Shown: positions 7,589 through 16,719, counted from the first letter of the stretch. The stretch: DNA of 64,000 bases from Marinoscillum sp049115815 (GCA_049115815.1 JAGDZO010000018.1:1-64000), one strand, 5' to 3'. Notes: generated by a model from the letters alone, not told the origin. Translations and numbers: made by a program.

Positions 7589-10168
7589 ATGCGCTATATT
7601 CGCTCTGTGAGGTTGCTATTTTTACTTTTGTTAATAAATAATCTAGGGATATGCCAAGGAGTCTCACAGTCCAAATTATCTCCGCATTTCCAGGAAAACA
7701 ATGGGAAAAGAATAACTGAAGAGCGAGAATTTGTCTTACTCTTGGAGGATCAATCAGCTTTCATAGAAAGATACAAAGACCTCCTCCTGATTATATATCC
7801 CGAGTATCAATCAAAGGTTCTCAATATTAAACTTGCCAATGACCAAACTTTACACAATCTGATTGGTGATGACAATGTGCAATTCATCGAGATCATCAGA
7901 GTACCTCATGAAGAGTCTCTTTTGAATGACCCGGATTTGGAATTTAATAGAATCAGAAAATGGCAAGCCGACAATCCTTCCTTTAATTCCATCGCCTCAA
8001 AAGTTGCTATCAAGGAACAAATGTTTAAAACGGATGACATTGACTTGCGCAATAAGTATTTCGATATTGGATTAGCTGGAGAAAGTAATTCGGCGCATGC
8101 CACATCCATAGCTACTATAATTTCTGGTCGGGCTAATAGTTCTATGAAGTCATTGGGCGTATTGCCTGGGTCAATGCTTACCTCCTCCGATTTCAATAAT
8201 CTCATCCCGGATAGTGAAGCAACACTAATCGCGAATGAAATTTTCGTAGAAAACCATTCGTATGGGGTTGGTATTGAAAACTATTATGGCATAGAAGCGC
8301 TCTTATATGATGAGTCAATAGTCAATGAGCCTAGTCTTGTTCATGTATTTTCTGCTGGTAATTCTGGAAGTCAGATGCCAGTAAACGGGACATATGAAGG
8401 GTTACAGTTTGCCAATCTAACAGGCACCTTCAAGCAAGCCAAAAATGTAATTACAGTTTCAGGGCTCGATACTGCATTGTCTATTAATGTATCTGCCTCG
8501 AGGGGACCGGCTTATGATGGCAGGCTAAAACCAGAGTTTACAGCTTATGGAGGGAGGGGAACATCAGATGCAGCCGCAATTGTAACTGGTGTGGTGAGCT
8601 TATTACAATATACATACAAATCAAAATGGGGCTTAACTCCAACCGCTTCGCTTATCAAGTCAATCTTGATTGTTTCGGCAGATGATATTGGCCCTGCTGG
8701 AATAGATTATTACTCTGGGTATGGCAATGTCAACGCCCATAAAGCCACAAATCCCATAGCCCAAAACTGGATGTACGAAACCATACTAGAAAGCAATGAC
8801 TCAGAAAATATAATTATTGATATTCCGGCTTCATTGAGCCAGTTCAAGTTAGCCATAAGCTGGATAGATCCTCCAGCATCTATAGATGCTAAATCAGCCT
8901 TGGTCAATGACATTGACGCCACACTGATTTTCGATGACACTTCGTATCTTCCCTGGGTACTAGATCATTCCGCAAATGCGGCTTCTTTAAGCGCACTACC
9001 TACAAGAGGTCAAGATCATCTGAATAATGTTGAGTATATCAGTTTGGAAAACCCAACGGCTGGATCATATACCCTTCAACTCAAGGCGTCAGAACTTAGT
9101 GGTTCCCAGCAAGTCAGTGTGGCTTGGTACTTTGAAGGAAAAGAAGAATTTGAATGGGACTTCCCAAATGCCAAAGACAAATTATTAGCGGGAAGTGAAA
9201 GACGATTACTTTGGAGATCAACATTTGAAAATGCCTCTGCAAAACTAGAATATCGGATAAATGACTCAGATTGGGAAACCATCAATGCTAATATCGATCT
9301 AGGAGACAACCAAAAATGGAAAGTCCCCAACCAGAATGGTGAGGCTTTCTTAAGAATGACCATTGGGGATAGCTCTTTTGTTTCGGACTCATTTTATATC
9401 GGTCAAACTCCAGATATAGATGTCTCTTTCAACTGCGAATCAACATTTGGTCTGAGCTGGTCTCCTGTACCAAATGCTACGGGCTATGAAATCTACCAGA
9501 TGGGAACAGAATATTTAGAGCCTATCGGCAATACCAACAATACATACTTCAGTCTAAATAAAACCAATGAAGTGTTTTATGCTGTTTCGGCTCAATATGA
9601 AGATGTTCAGAAATTCAGGGGCAATGCTTTGAATTACACCTTTCAGGGGACCTTTTGCTATATCAATTTTTTTGCAGCGGAGAGGAGTGAATCAGGTGTC
9701 AAACTCCAACTTGATCTAAGTACAGAAATTGAAATTGAGAGCATCAATGTCTTCAAATTCAATGATCGATCTCCCTCACAAAGTGTAGCTTCAATTGTGC
9801 CAGATGGTAATTTGTCTTACACTTTTATCGATAACTCGGCAGATCCTGGTTTAATTGGTTATACGGCTGAGCTTAATTTCATTGATGGATCAAAAATCAT
9901 TTCGGATACTTCAAACATCCTTGTAGATGATCCAGGAAAGGTAATCCTGTTTCCTAATCCTGCAACTGAGGACTTCATCAACATTCTAAGCTCAGGCAAT
10001 GGTCTGCTTCTTGAAATCACGGATAGCAAAGGAGCGTTGATACTGGAAAAGAGACTTGATTTTAGGGTAGAGTTTATTATTCTAAAAGACTTTTTAGAAG
10101 GGCTTTATTATTACCGCTTGTTTAATGAAGGGAAGCAGTTAGACAGTGGAAAGTTTGTGAAGTATTAA
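7589..10168 (+). CDS. Secreted subtilisin-like serine protease with T9SS sorting domain
   Basis: 859 residues from MRYIRSVRLLFLLLLINN, a signal peptide. The S8 core shows HATSIATIISG (His170), oxyanion SAGNSG (Asn258), SRGPAYDGRLKPE (304-316) and GTSDAAAIVTG (Ser326). HAT replaces the usual HGT, and no textbook DTG aspartate motif is present; TDDIDL around 148-153 is the best candidate. A beta-sandwich region, a fibronectin-like stretch and a C-terminal sorting domain (VILFPNPATEDFIN through GKFVKY) follow, indicating export and surface attachment by the type IX system. It would be an extracellular protease, possibly with altered specificity. Confidence 0.88.
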   Translation: MRYIRSVRLLFLLLLINNLGICQGVSQSKLSPHFQENNGKRITEEREFVLLLEDQSAFIERYKDLLLIIYPEYQSKVLNIKLANDQTLHNLIGDDNVQFIEIIRVPHEESLLNDPDLEFNRIRKWQADNPSFNSIASKVAIKEQMFKTDDIDLRNKYFDIGLAGESNSAHATSIATIISGRANSSMKSLGVLPGSMLTSSDFNNLIPDSEATLIANEIFVENHSYGVGIENYYGIEALLYDESIVNEPSLVHVFSAGNSGSQMPVNGTYEGLQFANLTGTFKQAKNVITVSGLDTALSINVSASRGPAYDGRLKPEFTAYGGRGTSDAAAIVTGVVSLLQYTYKSKWGLTPTASLIKSILIVSADDIGPAGIDYYSGYGNVNAHKATNPIAQNWMYETILESNDSENIIIDIPASLSQFKLAISWIDPPASIDAKSALVNDIDATLIFDDTSYLPWVLDHSANAASLSALPTRGQDHLNNVEYISLENPTAGSYTLQLKASELSGSQQVSVAWYFEGKEEFEWDFPNAKDKLLAGSERRLLWRSTFENASAKLEYRINDSDWETINANIDLGDNQKWKVPNQNGEAFLRMTIGDSSFVSDSFYIGQTPDIDVSFNCESTFGLSWSPVPNATGYEIYQMGTEYLEPIGNTNNTYFSLNKTNEVFYAVSAQYEDVQKFRGNALNYTFQGTFCYINFFAAERSESGVKLQLDLSTEIEIESINVFKFNDRSPSQSVASIVPDGNLSYTFIDNSADPGLIGYTAELNFIDGSKIISDTSNILVDDPGKVILFPNPATEDFINILSSGNGLLLEITDSKGALILEKRLDFRVEFIILKDFLEGLYYYRLFNEGKQLDSGKFVKY

Positions 10169-10186
10169 TCAATATTGTAACTACTT

Positions 10187-10218
10187 AAAAAAAATCCCAA
10201 CCAAATGGTCGGGATTTT
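10187..10218. terminator. Intrinsic terminator between subtilase and htpG
   Basis: AATCCCAACC and GGTCGGGATT form a stem with one mismatch, preceded by A8 and followed by T5. It is placed between convergent genes and probably works in both directions. Confidence 0.85.
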
Positions 10219-10268
10219 TGACTGTCCCCGACTAATGCGCCGGGGTTATATATATAGGATAATTTGCC

Positions 10269-12161
10269 TTACTTGGAAGCTAATTCTACGCTTCTATTGA
10301 TGAAATCTGTCAGCTTCTTACCACTCAACATTCCCTGACCAAGTAGTGCCCAGTCGTAAGCTTGTTTAGCTAAGGCTATCTGCTCGTCTTCAGTCTCAGC
10401 TGCTACAATCTTCTTAGTGAAAGCGTGATTGGCGTTCACCGCTACAGAAAGTGAAAGTGGCATTTCACCAAACATCATCGGGCCTCCACCACCTTGCGCT
10501 TGCATGTCGCGCATTCTACGGATAAACTCAGGCAAAGTGATCGTGACAGGTAAATCATCAGTAGCCATAGGCTCTACAGATACTTGATTTTTATCATCTC
10601 CAATCGCCTTTTTGAAAGCCTCAGTTACTTTGGTCTGTTCGTCTTCTGACAATACCGATTCCTTCTTCTCGTCTTTATCGATCAGCTTGTCAATCACATC
10701 AGCATCTACACGCTTCAACGTGATTCCCTCAAACTTCTGCTCGGCATGGTTAATAAAATGACTGTCCACAGGACCATCCAACACCAGCACATCATAGCTT
10801 CTTTTGTTGGCGGTCTCTATATAGCTATGTTGCTTTTCAGCATCTGTGGTATATAAGAAAACTACGCTCTTGTCCTTATTGGTTTGAGTTGGCTCTACAT
10901 GCTTCTTGTATTCGTCTATGTTGAAGAATTTGCCATCAACGTTTTTCACCAAAGTGAAGTCTTTGGCCTTCTCCTCAAACTTCTCTTCTGAGATCATTCC
11001 GTATTTCACGAATACACCAATGTCCTCCCACTTCTCTTCGTAGGCTGTTCTGTCCTTTTTGAACAAATCGCCCAGCTTGTCTGCTACTTTCTTAGTGATA
11101 TAGCCGTTGATTTTCTTCACGTTTCCATCGGACTGAAGATAACTACGAGATACGTTCAATGGGATATCTGGTGAGTCAATCACACCATGAAGCATCTGTA
11201 AGAAATCAGGGACAATATCCTTCACTTCGTCAGTGATGAACACTTGACGTGAATAGAGCTGAATTTTGTTCTTCTGAAATTCGAAATCCTTTTTCAATTT
11301 CGGGAAGTAGAGAATTCCCGTAAGGTTGAAAGGATAGTCCACATTCAAATGAATCCAGAAAAGTGGATCTTCTGAGAATGGATAAAGCTCTTTGTAGAAT
11401 TCAATATAATCCTCATCCTTCAAGTCAGTTGGTGACTTGGCCCAAAGCGGCGTAGGGTTGTTGATGATGTTGTCTTCCTTGACTGTCTTGTACTTCTTCT
11501 TACCGTCTTTGTCTTCACCATCCTCTACAGACTTGTCTTTTTGTCCAAATCTGATTGGCACTGGCAAGAACTTGGAGTACTTATCCAAGATCCCTTGAAT
11601 CCTGCTTTCTTCCAAAAACTCCTCAGAATCATCTGCTATGTGAAGGATGATATCTGTACCACGTTCTTTACGCTTACCTTTCTTGATCTCGAATTCGGTG
11701 TTACCGTCACAATACCAAGCTGCTGGCTCGGCGCCTTCTACATGCGAAAGCGACTGAATCTCCACTTGCTTAGAAACCATAAATGCAGAATAAAATCCAA
11801 GACCGAAATGACCGATGATTTGTTGCTCATCACCTTTGTCCTTGTACTTCTCTACAAATTCTGTGGCACCAGAAAATGCGATTTGGTTGATGTATTTTTT
11901 GATGTCTTCAGCAGTAAGACCTATTCCTTTGTCAGAAATGGTGATGGTCTTTTTCTTCTTGTCGAATGAGACATCTACTGTCAGGTCGCCAAGCTCTCCG
12001 GTGTATTCGCCGAGGGAACTAAGTCTTTTAATTTTTTGCGTAGCATCCACGGCATTGGATACCAACTCACGAAGGAAAATCTCATGATCGGAGTATAAAA
12101 ACTTCTTGATGATCGGGAAGATGTTCTCCGTGTGAATTGAAATATTGCCTTTCTCTTGCAT
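10269..12161 (-). CDS. htpG: Molecular chaperone HtpG (Hsp90)
   Basis: 630 residues. The GHKL ATP-binding domain is complete: ELVSNAVDA around residue 35, DKGIGLT near 78 and GHFGLGFYSAFMVS near 115. The middle domain and the C-terminal dimerisation domain are present and end in FINRSVELASK. The length suits Bacteroidota HtpG. This cytosolic ATPase remodels client proteins with DnaK. It is monocistronic: convergent with the subtilase and divergent from the RHH-MazF pair. No CIRCE-type heat-shock operator was seen in the 200-base upstream gap. Confidence 0.97.
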   Translation of the reverse strand: MQEKGNISIHTENIFPIIKKFLYSDHEIFLRELVSNAVDATQKIKRLSSLGEYTGELGDLTVDVSFDKKKKTITISDKGIGLTAEDIKKYINQIAFSGATEFVEKYKDKGDEQQIIGHFGLGFYSAFMVSKQVEIQSLSHVEGAEPAAWYCDGNTEFEIKKGKRKERGTDIILHIADDSEEFLEESRIQGILDKYSKFLPVPIRFGQKDKSVEDGEDKDGKKKYKTVKEDNIINNPTPLWAKSPTDLKDEDYIEFYKELYPFSEDPLFWIHLNVDYPFNLTGILYFPKLKKDFEFQKNKIQLYSRQVFITDEVKDIVPDFLQMLHGVIDSPDIPLNVSRSYLQSDGNVKKINGYITKKVADKLGDLFKKDRTAYEEKWEDIGVFVKYGMISEEKFEEKAKDFTLVKNVDGKFFNIDEYKKHVEPTQTNKDKSVVFLYTTDAEKQHSYIETANKRSYDVLVLDGPVDSHFINHAEQKFEGITLKRVDADVIDKLIDKDEKKESVLSEDEQTKVTEAFKKAIGDDKNQVSVEPMATDDLPVTITLPEFIRRMRDMQAQGGGGPMMFGEMPLSLSVAVNANHAFTKKIVAAETEDEQIALAKQAYDWALLGQGMLSGKKLTDFINRSVELASK

Positions 12162-12319
12162 ATCGTAGTTTAAGTTTTGATCAGTTTACTCATGCCGCCA
12201 AGTCAAATACAATACCAGTCTAAGCAAACTGTCAAGTTGTCAGAATAACGTTGATGCCATCCTTAAATAGGGTCCTAGTCAAAAGACAAATTGACCGCAG
12301 AAATAGCGGTATTTCAAAT

Positions 12320-12340
12320 GGTAATACTAAAAGTAATACC
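12320..12340. promoter_or_regulatory. Imperfect palindrome, likely operator of the RHH-MazF module
   Basis: GGTAATACT-AAA-AGTAATACC is an inverted repeat with one mismatched pair per arm. A GCGGTATT half-site lies just upstream. The start codon is 20 bases downstream, and a TATCTTTA -7-like box lies at 12349-12356. Ribbon-helix-helix antitoxins bind such short repeats to repress their own operon, so autoregulation is inferred. Confidence 0.55.
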
Positions 12341-12360
12341 GATTGTGTTATCTTTATAAA

Positions 12361-12618
12361 ATGAAAACGATTAGTCTTAAAGTACCTGACGATATATATG
12401 AGAAGATAGAGACCTACCGCAAGCTCGATAATAAGAATCGCACGAGCTACGTGATGGAGGCAGTGGTAGCTTATACTAAGAATATAGAGCGGGAAGAATT
12501 GAAAGAACAACTAAAAAATGAAGCCATAGCTGATAAAGAAGCTGACCGTCGGATTTTGGATGAATTAGACCATTTAAGTAATGAAGGTCTCGATTCTCTT
12601 AAAGACAAATGGTCATAG
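12361..12618 (+). CDS. Ribbon-helix-helix (CopG-like) antitoxin
   Basis: 85 residues starting MKTISLKVPDDIYEKIE. The beta strand KTISLKV followed by two helices with NRTSYVMEAVVAY is the classic RHH DNA-binding pattern. A charged helical tail (about residues 40-85) would neutralise the toxin. The stop TAG is followed one base later by the ATG of the MazF-like gene, so the pair is co-translated. Antitoxin first, toxin second is the normal type II order. The ATG is only about 5 bases past the likely -7 box, suggesting a very short or absent leader. Confidence 0.88.
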   Translation: MKTISLKVPDDIYEKIETYRKLDNKNRTSYVMEAVVAYTKNIEREELKEQLKNEAIADKEADRRILDELDHLSNEGLDSLKDKWS

Positions 12619-12619
12619 T

Positions 12620-12955
12620 ATGAAATTTGAAATTTGGCTAAGTAACCTAAACCCACAAAGAGGCACTGAGGTAGGCAAAGTAAGACCTGTTCTGATTGTG
12701 AAAACGCCGCTAATGACCGAGCTCTCAGAATCAACAATCATTTGCCCGTTCACAACAACACCTAGCACATCCCGGATTACAAAAGTTAAAGTCGAGGCAT
12801 CCGATACGTCAGGATTGACGACTCAATCTTGGATCATTATTGATCAAATTCGAACTATTGACAAGAAGCGTCTGATTAAGAAGTTAGGTGAGCTTCCTGA
12901 GCATTACCATGATCAAGTGAATCAAAACTTGAAAATTATGCTGGATTTAGACTAG
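12620..12955 (+). CDS. MazF/PemK-type toxin (endoribonuclease)
   Basis: 111 residues from MKFEIWLSNLNPQRGTEVG. The early IWLSNLNPQRGTE-GKVRPVLIV segment is the MazF/PemK/CcdB-fold signature, and the core strand STIICPFTT is present. MazF toxins cut mRNA at short sequences; substrate specificity cannot be read here. The start at 12620 is favoured over an upstream in-frame ATG because it lies one base after the antitoxin stop. The length is normal and no disruption is visible, so the toxin is probably active and held by its RHH partner. Confidence 0.88.
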   Translation: MKFEIWLSNLNPQRGTEVGKVRPVLIVKTPLMTELSESTIICPFTTTPSTSRITKVKVEASDTSGLTTQSWIIIDQIRTIDKKRLIKKLGELPEHYHDQVNQNLKIMLDLD

Positions 12956-12981
12956 TAAAAATTTTCGTTCAACAATAATTC

Positions 12982-13470
12982 TCACCTAATCCTATCAGCA
13001 CTCTTCACCAGCCTATCATCCTTACGGATAAATCGATTCGCCAATGAATTAAAGAATAGTGCCGCGGCTATTATATAAAACCCCATTTGAAAATTACCGA
13101 GGGTCTCTTGACCGAGCATCTGCTCTCCTTTGGTCGTATAATAATAAGTGACACCTAAGCACCCACCCATCACCAATGAGTTCAAGGCGCCAAGTTGAAT
13201 TTGTCTGAGTCTATTTTTGAACTGAAATATGGAAAATAAAGCGATGGCTGCCCCCAGTAAGGCCAAACCCGATATGATATATGTATCAGTTACTGCCATT
13301 ACCGTCTCATTGCCGGCCTCATCTACACTGGCATATACAAGCTGAAACGCGTTCAAGGTTGCCACCTCCATCACTTCAGGATCAAACTTCGCCCACATCG
13401 GCAAGAACAATGTGGTAACCATCACTATAGCAACGAGCAACAAAAATACGGATTGGATTCTTTGAATCAT
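12982..13470 (-). CDS. DUF4293 membrane protein
   Basis: 162 residues starting MIQRIQSVFLLLVAIVMVTTL. Four hydrophobic segments occur at about 5-25, 63-82, 95-113 and 127-145, and the C-terminus is charged (FIRKDDRLVKSADRIR). The MIQRIQSvfL opening is typical of DUF4293 proteins, which are restricted to Bacteroidota and of unknown function. The gene is divergent from truA, an arrangement often seen in this phylum. The open frame extends upstream through truA, but only the 13470 ATG gives the family N-terminus. Confidence 0.85.
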   Translation of the reverse strand: MIQRIQSVFLLLVAIVMVTTLFLPMWAKFDPEVMEVATLNAFQLVYASVDEAGNETVMAVTDTYIISGLALLGAAIALFSIFQFKNRLRQIQLGALNSLVMGGCLGVTYYYTTKGEQMLGQETLGNFQMGFYIIAAALFFNSLANRFIRKDDRLVKSADRIR

Positions 13471-13550
13471 GACTTTGAAATTTGTGCAAAAGTGCCAATC
13501 CCTATTCATAAACCAATGGAATGACCCAAAATCTTTAACAGCTAAAAGTT

Positions 13551-13558
13551 TACTTTTG
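13551..13558 (+). promoter_or_regulatory. TAnnTTTG -7 element before truA
   Basis: TACTTTTG matches the Bacteroidota -7 consensus exactly and ends 5 bases before the truA ATG, implying a very short or absent leader. No convincing -33 TTTG lies at the expected distance. Confidence 0.45.
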
Positions 13559-13563
13559 CGCCG

Positions 13564-14316
13564 ATGCGATACTTCATGGATCTTTCTTACAAGGGCACAG
13601 CTTATCATGGCTGGCAAATCCAGCCCAATGCACCGACTGTGCAGGAAGAGATTAACAAAGCACTTTCGCTCGTACTTCAGCAGAAAATAGAATGTGTAGG
13701 TAGCGGCAGAACTGATACTGGCGTACATGCCAAGCAGCAAGTCGCTCACTTAGATCTTGAAGAAGTGAAGCTTACGCTAGATCAGTTGACCTATCGGCTC
13801 AATGGCATTTTACCCGCTGACATCAGCATCAAACAAATCAGACAAGTAAAGCCTGATGCTCATGCAAGATTTGATGCGACTCGAAGAACGTATCATTACC
13901 ATTTGCATAAAATCAAGGATCCATTTATCACTGGGCAGTCTTATTATTTTACCAAAGAATTGGATGTCTCGGCTATTGCCAAATCAATTGAAATAATCAG
14001 GGACTGGAAAATCTTTCAGGCTTTCAGCAAGGTTCATACAGAGGTAAACAACTTCAATTGCGAAATATTTGAAATCTCATGGGAAGAAACCAACGTTGGT
14101 TATACATTTTGCGTAAGCGCCAATAGGTTTTTGCGAGGTATGGTCAGAGCTATGGTGGGGACTTTGCTGGATGTGGGGAGTGGTAAAATAGACACCAAGG
14201 TTCTCACCGAAATTCTAGACAGTGGTGATCGCTCCAGAGCTGGCCGATCTGTGCCGGCAGAAGGTCTATTTTTGAGTGAAGTATTGTATCCCGAATCAGT
14301 TTATTTAGAAGAGTAA
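13564..14316 (+). CDS. truA: tRNA pseudouridine(38-40) synthase TruA
   Basis: 250 residues. GSGRTDTGVHA (47-57) contains the catalytic Asp51, and FHATxR-like DARFDATRRTYHY and NRFLRGMVRAMVGTLLDVG match the TruA fold. The enzyme converts uridines 38-40 of the tRNA anticodon arm to pseudouridine. The length is standard. The next gene begins 3 bases after the stop, so truA and the ABC exporter form one transcription unit, a common arrangement in Bacteroidota. Confidence 0.95.
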   Translation: MRYFMDLSYKGTAYHGWQIQPNAPTVQEEINKALSLVLQQKIECVGSGRTDTGVHAKQQVAHLDLEEVKLTLDQLTYRLNGILPADISIKQIRQVKPDAHARFDATRRTYHYHLHKIKDPFITGQSYYFTKELDVSAIAKSIEIIRDWKIFQAFSKVHTEVNNFNCEIFEISWEETNVGYTFCVSANRFLRGMVRAMVGTLLDVGSGKIDTKVLTEILDSGDRSRAGRSVPAEGLFLSEVLYPESVYLEE

Positions 14317-14319
14317 CTC

Positions 14320-16086
14320 TTGGAAAAAGAAAAAACGAATAGTGGAAGTATAGTGGACACACAGGTGATCAGACGCCTTTTTGTGTTTGCCAGACCGCAT
14401 ATGAAACAATTCTATTTGGTCTTGTTTCTCACCATTGCCTTGGCGGTATTAGTCCCACTAAAACCAAAACTGATTCAGATAACTATCGATGATCATGTAG
14501 CCTATGGTGATTATCAGGGGATGCTCAATTTGATCATTATCCTTTTGATTTTGCTGGTGGTCCAAGCAATTACACAGTATTATCATACCTATATGTCCGG
14601 CTGGCTCGGGCAATACATCATCAAAGACATCCGAGTCAAGCTCTTCAAGCATCTTCAAAACCTGCGACTAAAATTCTTCGATCAAACGCCCATAGGCCGC
14701 TTGGTCACCAGAAACGTTTCTGATATTGAGACACTATCGGAAGTGTTTAGCACGGGAATAGCCGGCATTATTGCTGATATCCTGCAGCTAATGGTCATCC
14801 TTGGCTTTATGTTTTACACCAGCTGGGAACTCACCTTAGTCAGTTTGGCGCTGTTGCCGGTATTGCTTTTCGCAACGTATATCTTCAAAGAGAAGGTCAA
14901 GGTTTCATTCAATGAAGTGAGAACTGCCGTTTCCAATTTGAATTCTTTCGTACAAGAGCATATTACGGGGATGAATATTGTTCAGATCTTCAATGCCGAG
15001 AAGCGAGAGTATGACAAGTTTGAAGAGATCAACAAAGAACATCGCACTGCCAACATCAAAGCTGTCTTCTATTATGCCACCTACTTTCCTGTGGCAGAAA
15101 TTATTCAAGCTGCGGGTATTGGCTTGATAGTCTGGTATGGTGCCGGTGAAGTGATTCAAGAGCAGCTTACTTTGGGAGTATTGATTGCTTTCATCATGTA
15201 TATCCAAATGTTTTTTCGCCCAATCAGGATGATTGCAGATCGATTCAATACCCTGCAAATGGGGATAGTAGCAACGAACAGGATTCTAGATCTGATGGAT
15301 AGCAAAGAGCATATTTCAGACAGTGGCGACTATCAGCCTGAGTCCATAGATGGATCTGTTACATTCAAGGACGTTTGGTTTGCTTATAATGATGAGGACT
15401 ATGTATTGAAGAGTATCAACTTCGAGGTAAAACAAGGTTCATCTCTGGCGCTTGTCGGAGCAACAGGGGCGGGTAAATCTTCGGTGATTAATCTCCTGAC
15501 CAGATTTTACGAAATAAATAAGGGCACCATTTCTATAGATGGTCGCGATATTAGAGATTTTGATTTGGGAAATATCCGAAAACACATAGCTGTGGTACTG
15601 CAAGACGTCTTTTTATTCTCAGACTCCATCTACAACAATATCACACTGCGCAATGATGACATCAGCAGAGAAAAAGTAATGGAAGCTGCCGAGCTAGTCG
15701 GAGCTAAAGAATTCATAGAAAAACTCCCCGGAGGTTTTGATTATAATGTCATGGAAAGGGGAGCTACCCTTTCTGTAGGTCAGCGTCAGTTGATTTCGTT
15801 TGTAAGAGCTATGGTATATGACCCAAAAATCATTGTCCTGGATGAGGCCACCAGTTCTGTAGACACGGAAACGGAAGAGCTGATCCAAAATGCCATTCAG
15901 AAGCTCATGAAAGGTCGGACTTCTATTGTAATCGCTCACAGATTGTCGACTATTCAGAATGCTGAGAAAATCCTGGTTTTGGATAAAGGTGAGATAGTAG
16001 AAGAAGGAACTCATGAGTCCTTGCTTGACTTGAATGGTTTTTATGCCCAACTTCACCAAATGCAATACAAGGAGGTAGCGGTATGA
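14320..16086 (+). CDS. ABC exporter half-transporter (MsbA-like permease/ATPase fusion)
   Basis: 588 residues from a TTG start; no better in-frame ATG precedes it. An N-terminal six-helix exporter domain (about 30-320) is followed by a nucleotide-binding domain with Walker A GATGAGKSS, Q-loop VLQDVFLF, a signature LSVGQRQ (Val in place of the common Gly), Walker B IIVLDEATSSVD and switch AHRLST. It likely flips lipid or drug substrates across the inner membrane as a homodimer or with the second exporter at 16720. The stop overlaps the next gene by 4 bases (ATGA). Confidence 0.92.
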   Translation: MEKEKTNSGSIVDTQVIRRLFVFARPHMKQFYLVLFLTIALAVLVPLKPKLIQITIDDHVAYGDYQGMLNLIIILLILLVVQAITQYYHTYMSGWLGQYIIKDIRVKLFKHLQNLRLKFFDQTPIGRLVTRNVSDIETLSEVFSTGIAGIIADILQLMVILGFMFYTSWELTLVSLALLPVLLFATYIFKEKVKVSFNEVRTAVSNLNSFVQEHITGMNIVQIFNAEKREYDKFEEINKEHRTANIKAVFYYATYFPVAEIIQAAGIGLIVWYGAGEVIQEQLTLGVLIAFIMYIQMFFRPIRMIADRFNTLQMGIVATNRILDLMDSKEHISDSGDYQPESIDGSVTFKDVWFAYNDEDYVLKSINFEVKQGSSLALVGATGAGKSSVINLLTRFYEINKGTISIDGRDIRDFDLGNIRKHIAVVLQDVFLFSDSIYNNITLRNDDISREKVMEAAELVGAKEFIEKLPGGFDYNVMERGATLSVGQRQLISFVRAMVYDPKIIVLDEATSSVDTETEELIQNAIQKLMKGRTSIVIAHRLSTIQNAEKILVLDKGEIVEEGTHESLLDLNGFYAQLHQMQYKEVAV

Positions 16087-16622
16087 CTGTGGGACAAAAA
16101 AGATACGTTTATGGTGCTTTAATTGTGATTTTCTTTGGGATCATAATTACCTCCGTTTATCAGCTGCTTGGAGGTTTTGATGAAATCAAAGTATATAAGT
16201 TAGAGCCAATCACGCGTACTATTGCGGGTAAGGAATTTTACACCCATTATGCAGATGAGGCTCCTTTAGACTTTGGTGCTACATGTAGGCAATTGCTTGA
16301 TAGCGGCGAAATATCGGGTCAATTGGTGGTGGTGAATTATCTCTCTGATAGCATCCCTAGAGATCAGATTCACCAGTTTATTGGAGTGGAACTTTCACAG
16401 GAAACGTCAGAGATTCCTCAGGATTTTGAAGTACAAGAATTTGAGTCTGGTGATAGATATGCCGTGTTTCTCAGCATGCATGTATTGGTTCAGCCTCGTC
16501 CACAGAAAATAGAAGCAATGCTCTGGCAACAAGCAAGAGAAGATAATGTAGAACTTCAAGATCGATTCTTTGAAATCCGTTATCCGGACAATTCCTTGTC
16601 AGTAGAGGGTTGGGTGAAGTAA
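16083..16622 (+). CDS. Single-pass membrane-anchored protein of unknown function
   Basis: 179 residues. An N-terminal transmembrane helix (about 8-28, YGALIVIFFGIIITSVYQLL) precedes an extracytoplasmic domain of about 150 residues. Its alternating strands (SGQLVVVNYLSD, ELQDRFFEIRYPDNSLSVEGWV) faintly resemble GyrI/SOUL-type small-molecule-binding domains, but this is not secure. It overlaps the ABC exporter stop by ATGA and is therefore translationally coupled, so an accessory role for that exporter is plausible. It is the last gene of the truA unit. Confidence 0.65.
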   Translation: MTVGQKRYVYGALIVIFFGIIITSVYQLLGGFDEIKVYKLEPITRTIAGKEFYTHYADEAPLDFGATCRQLLDSGEISGQLVVVNYLSDSIPRDQIHQFIGVELSQETSEIPQDFEVQEFESGDRYAVFLSMHVLVQPRPQKIEAMLWQQAREDNVELQDRFFEIRYPDNSLSVEGWVK

Positions 16623-16719
16623 GTACAACATCCGTTAGCTCTAAGACCAATATCTAATCTAAATGTGTAGAATTCTTGTTGGTTTTAACCCCAACTTGGA
16701 CTGGTAATCTTACTCTGAA

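Noticed and set aside
11541..12087. Plus-strand frames opposite htpG
   Set aside because: Antisense shadows of a highly conserved chaperone gene.
12232..12510. Minus-strand hydrophobic frame opposite the RHH antitoxin
   Set aside because: Shadow of the toxin-antitoxin operon and its upstream region; no ribosome-binding site.
13471..13749. N-terminal extension of DUF4293 protein
   Set aside because: It lies antisense in truA and lacks the family N-terminus.
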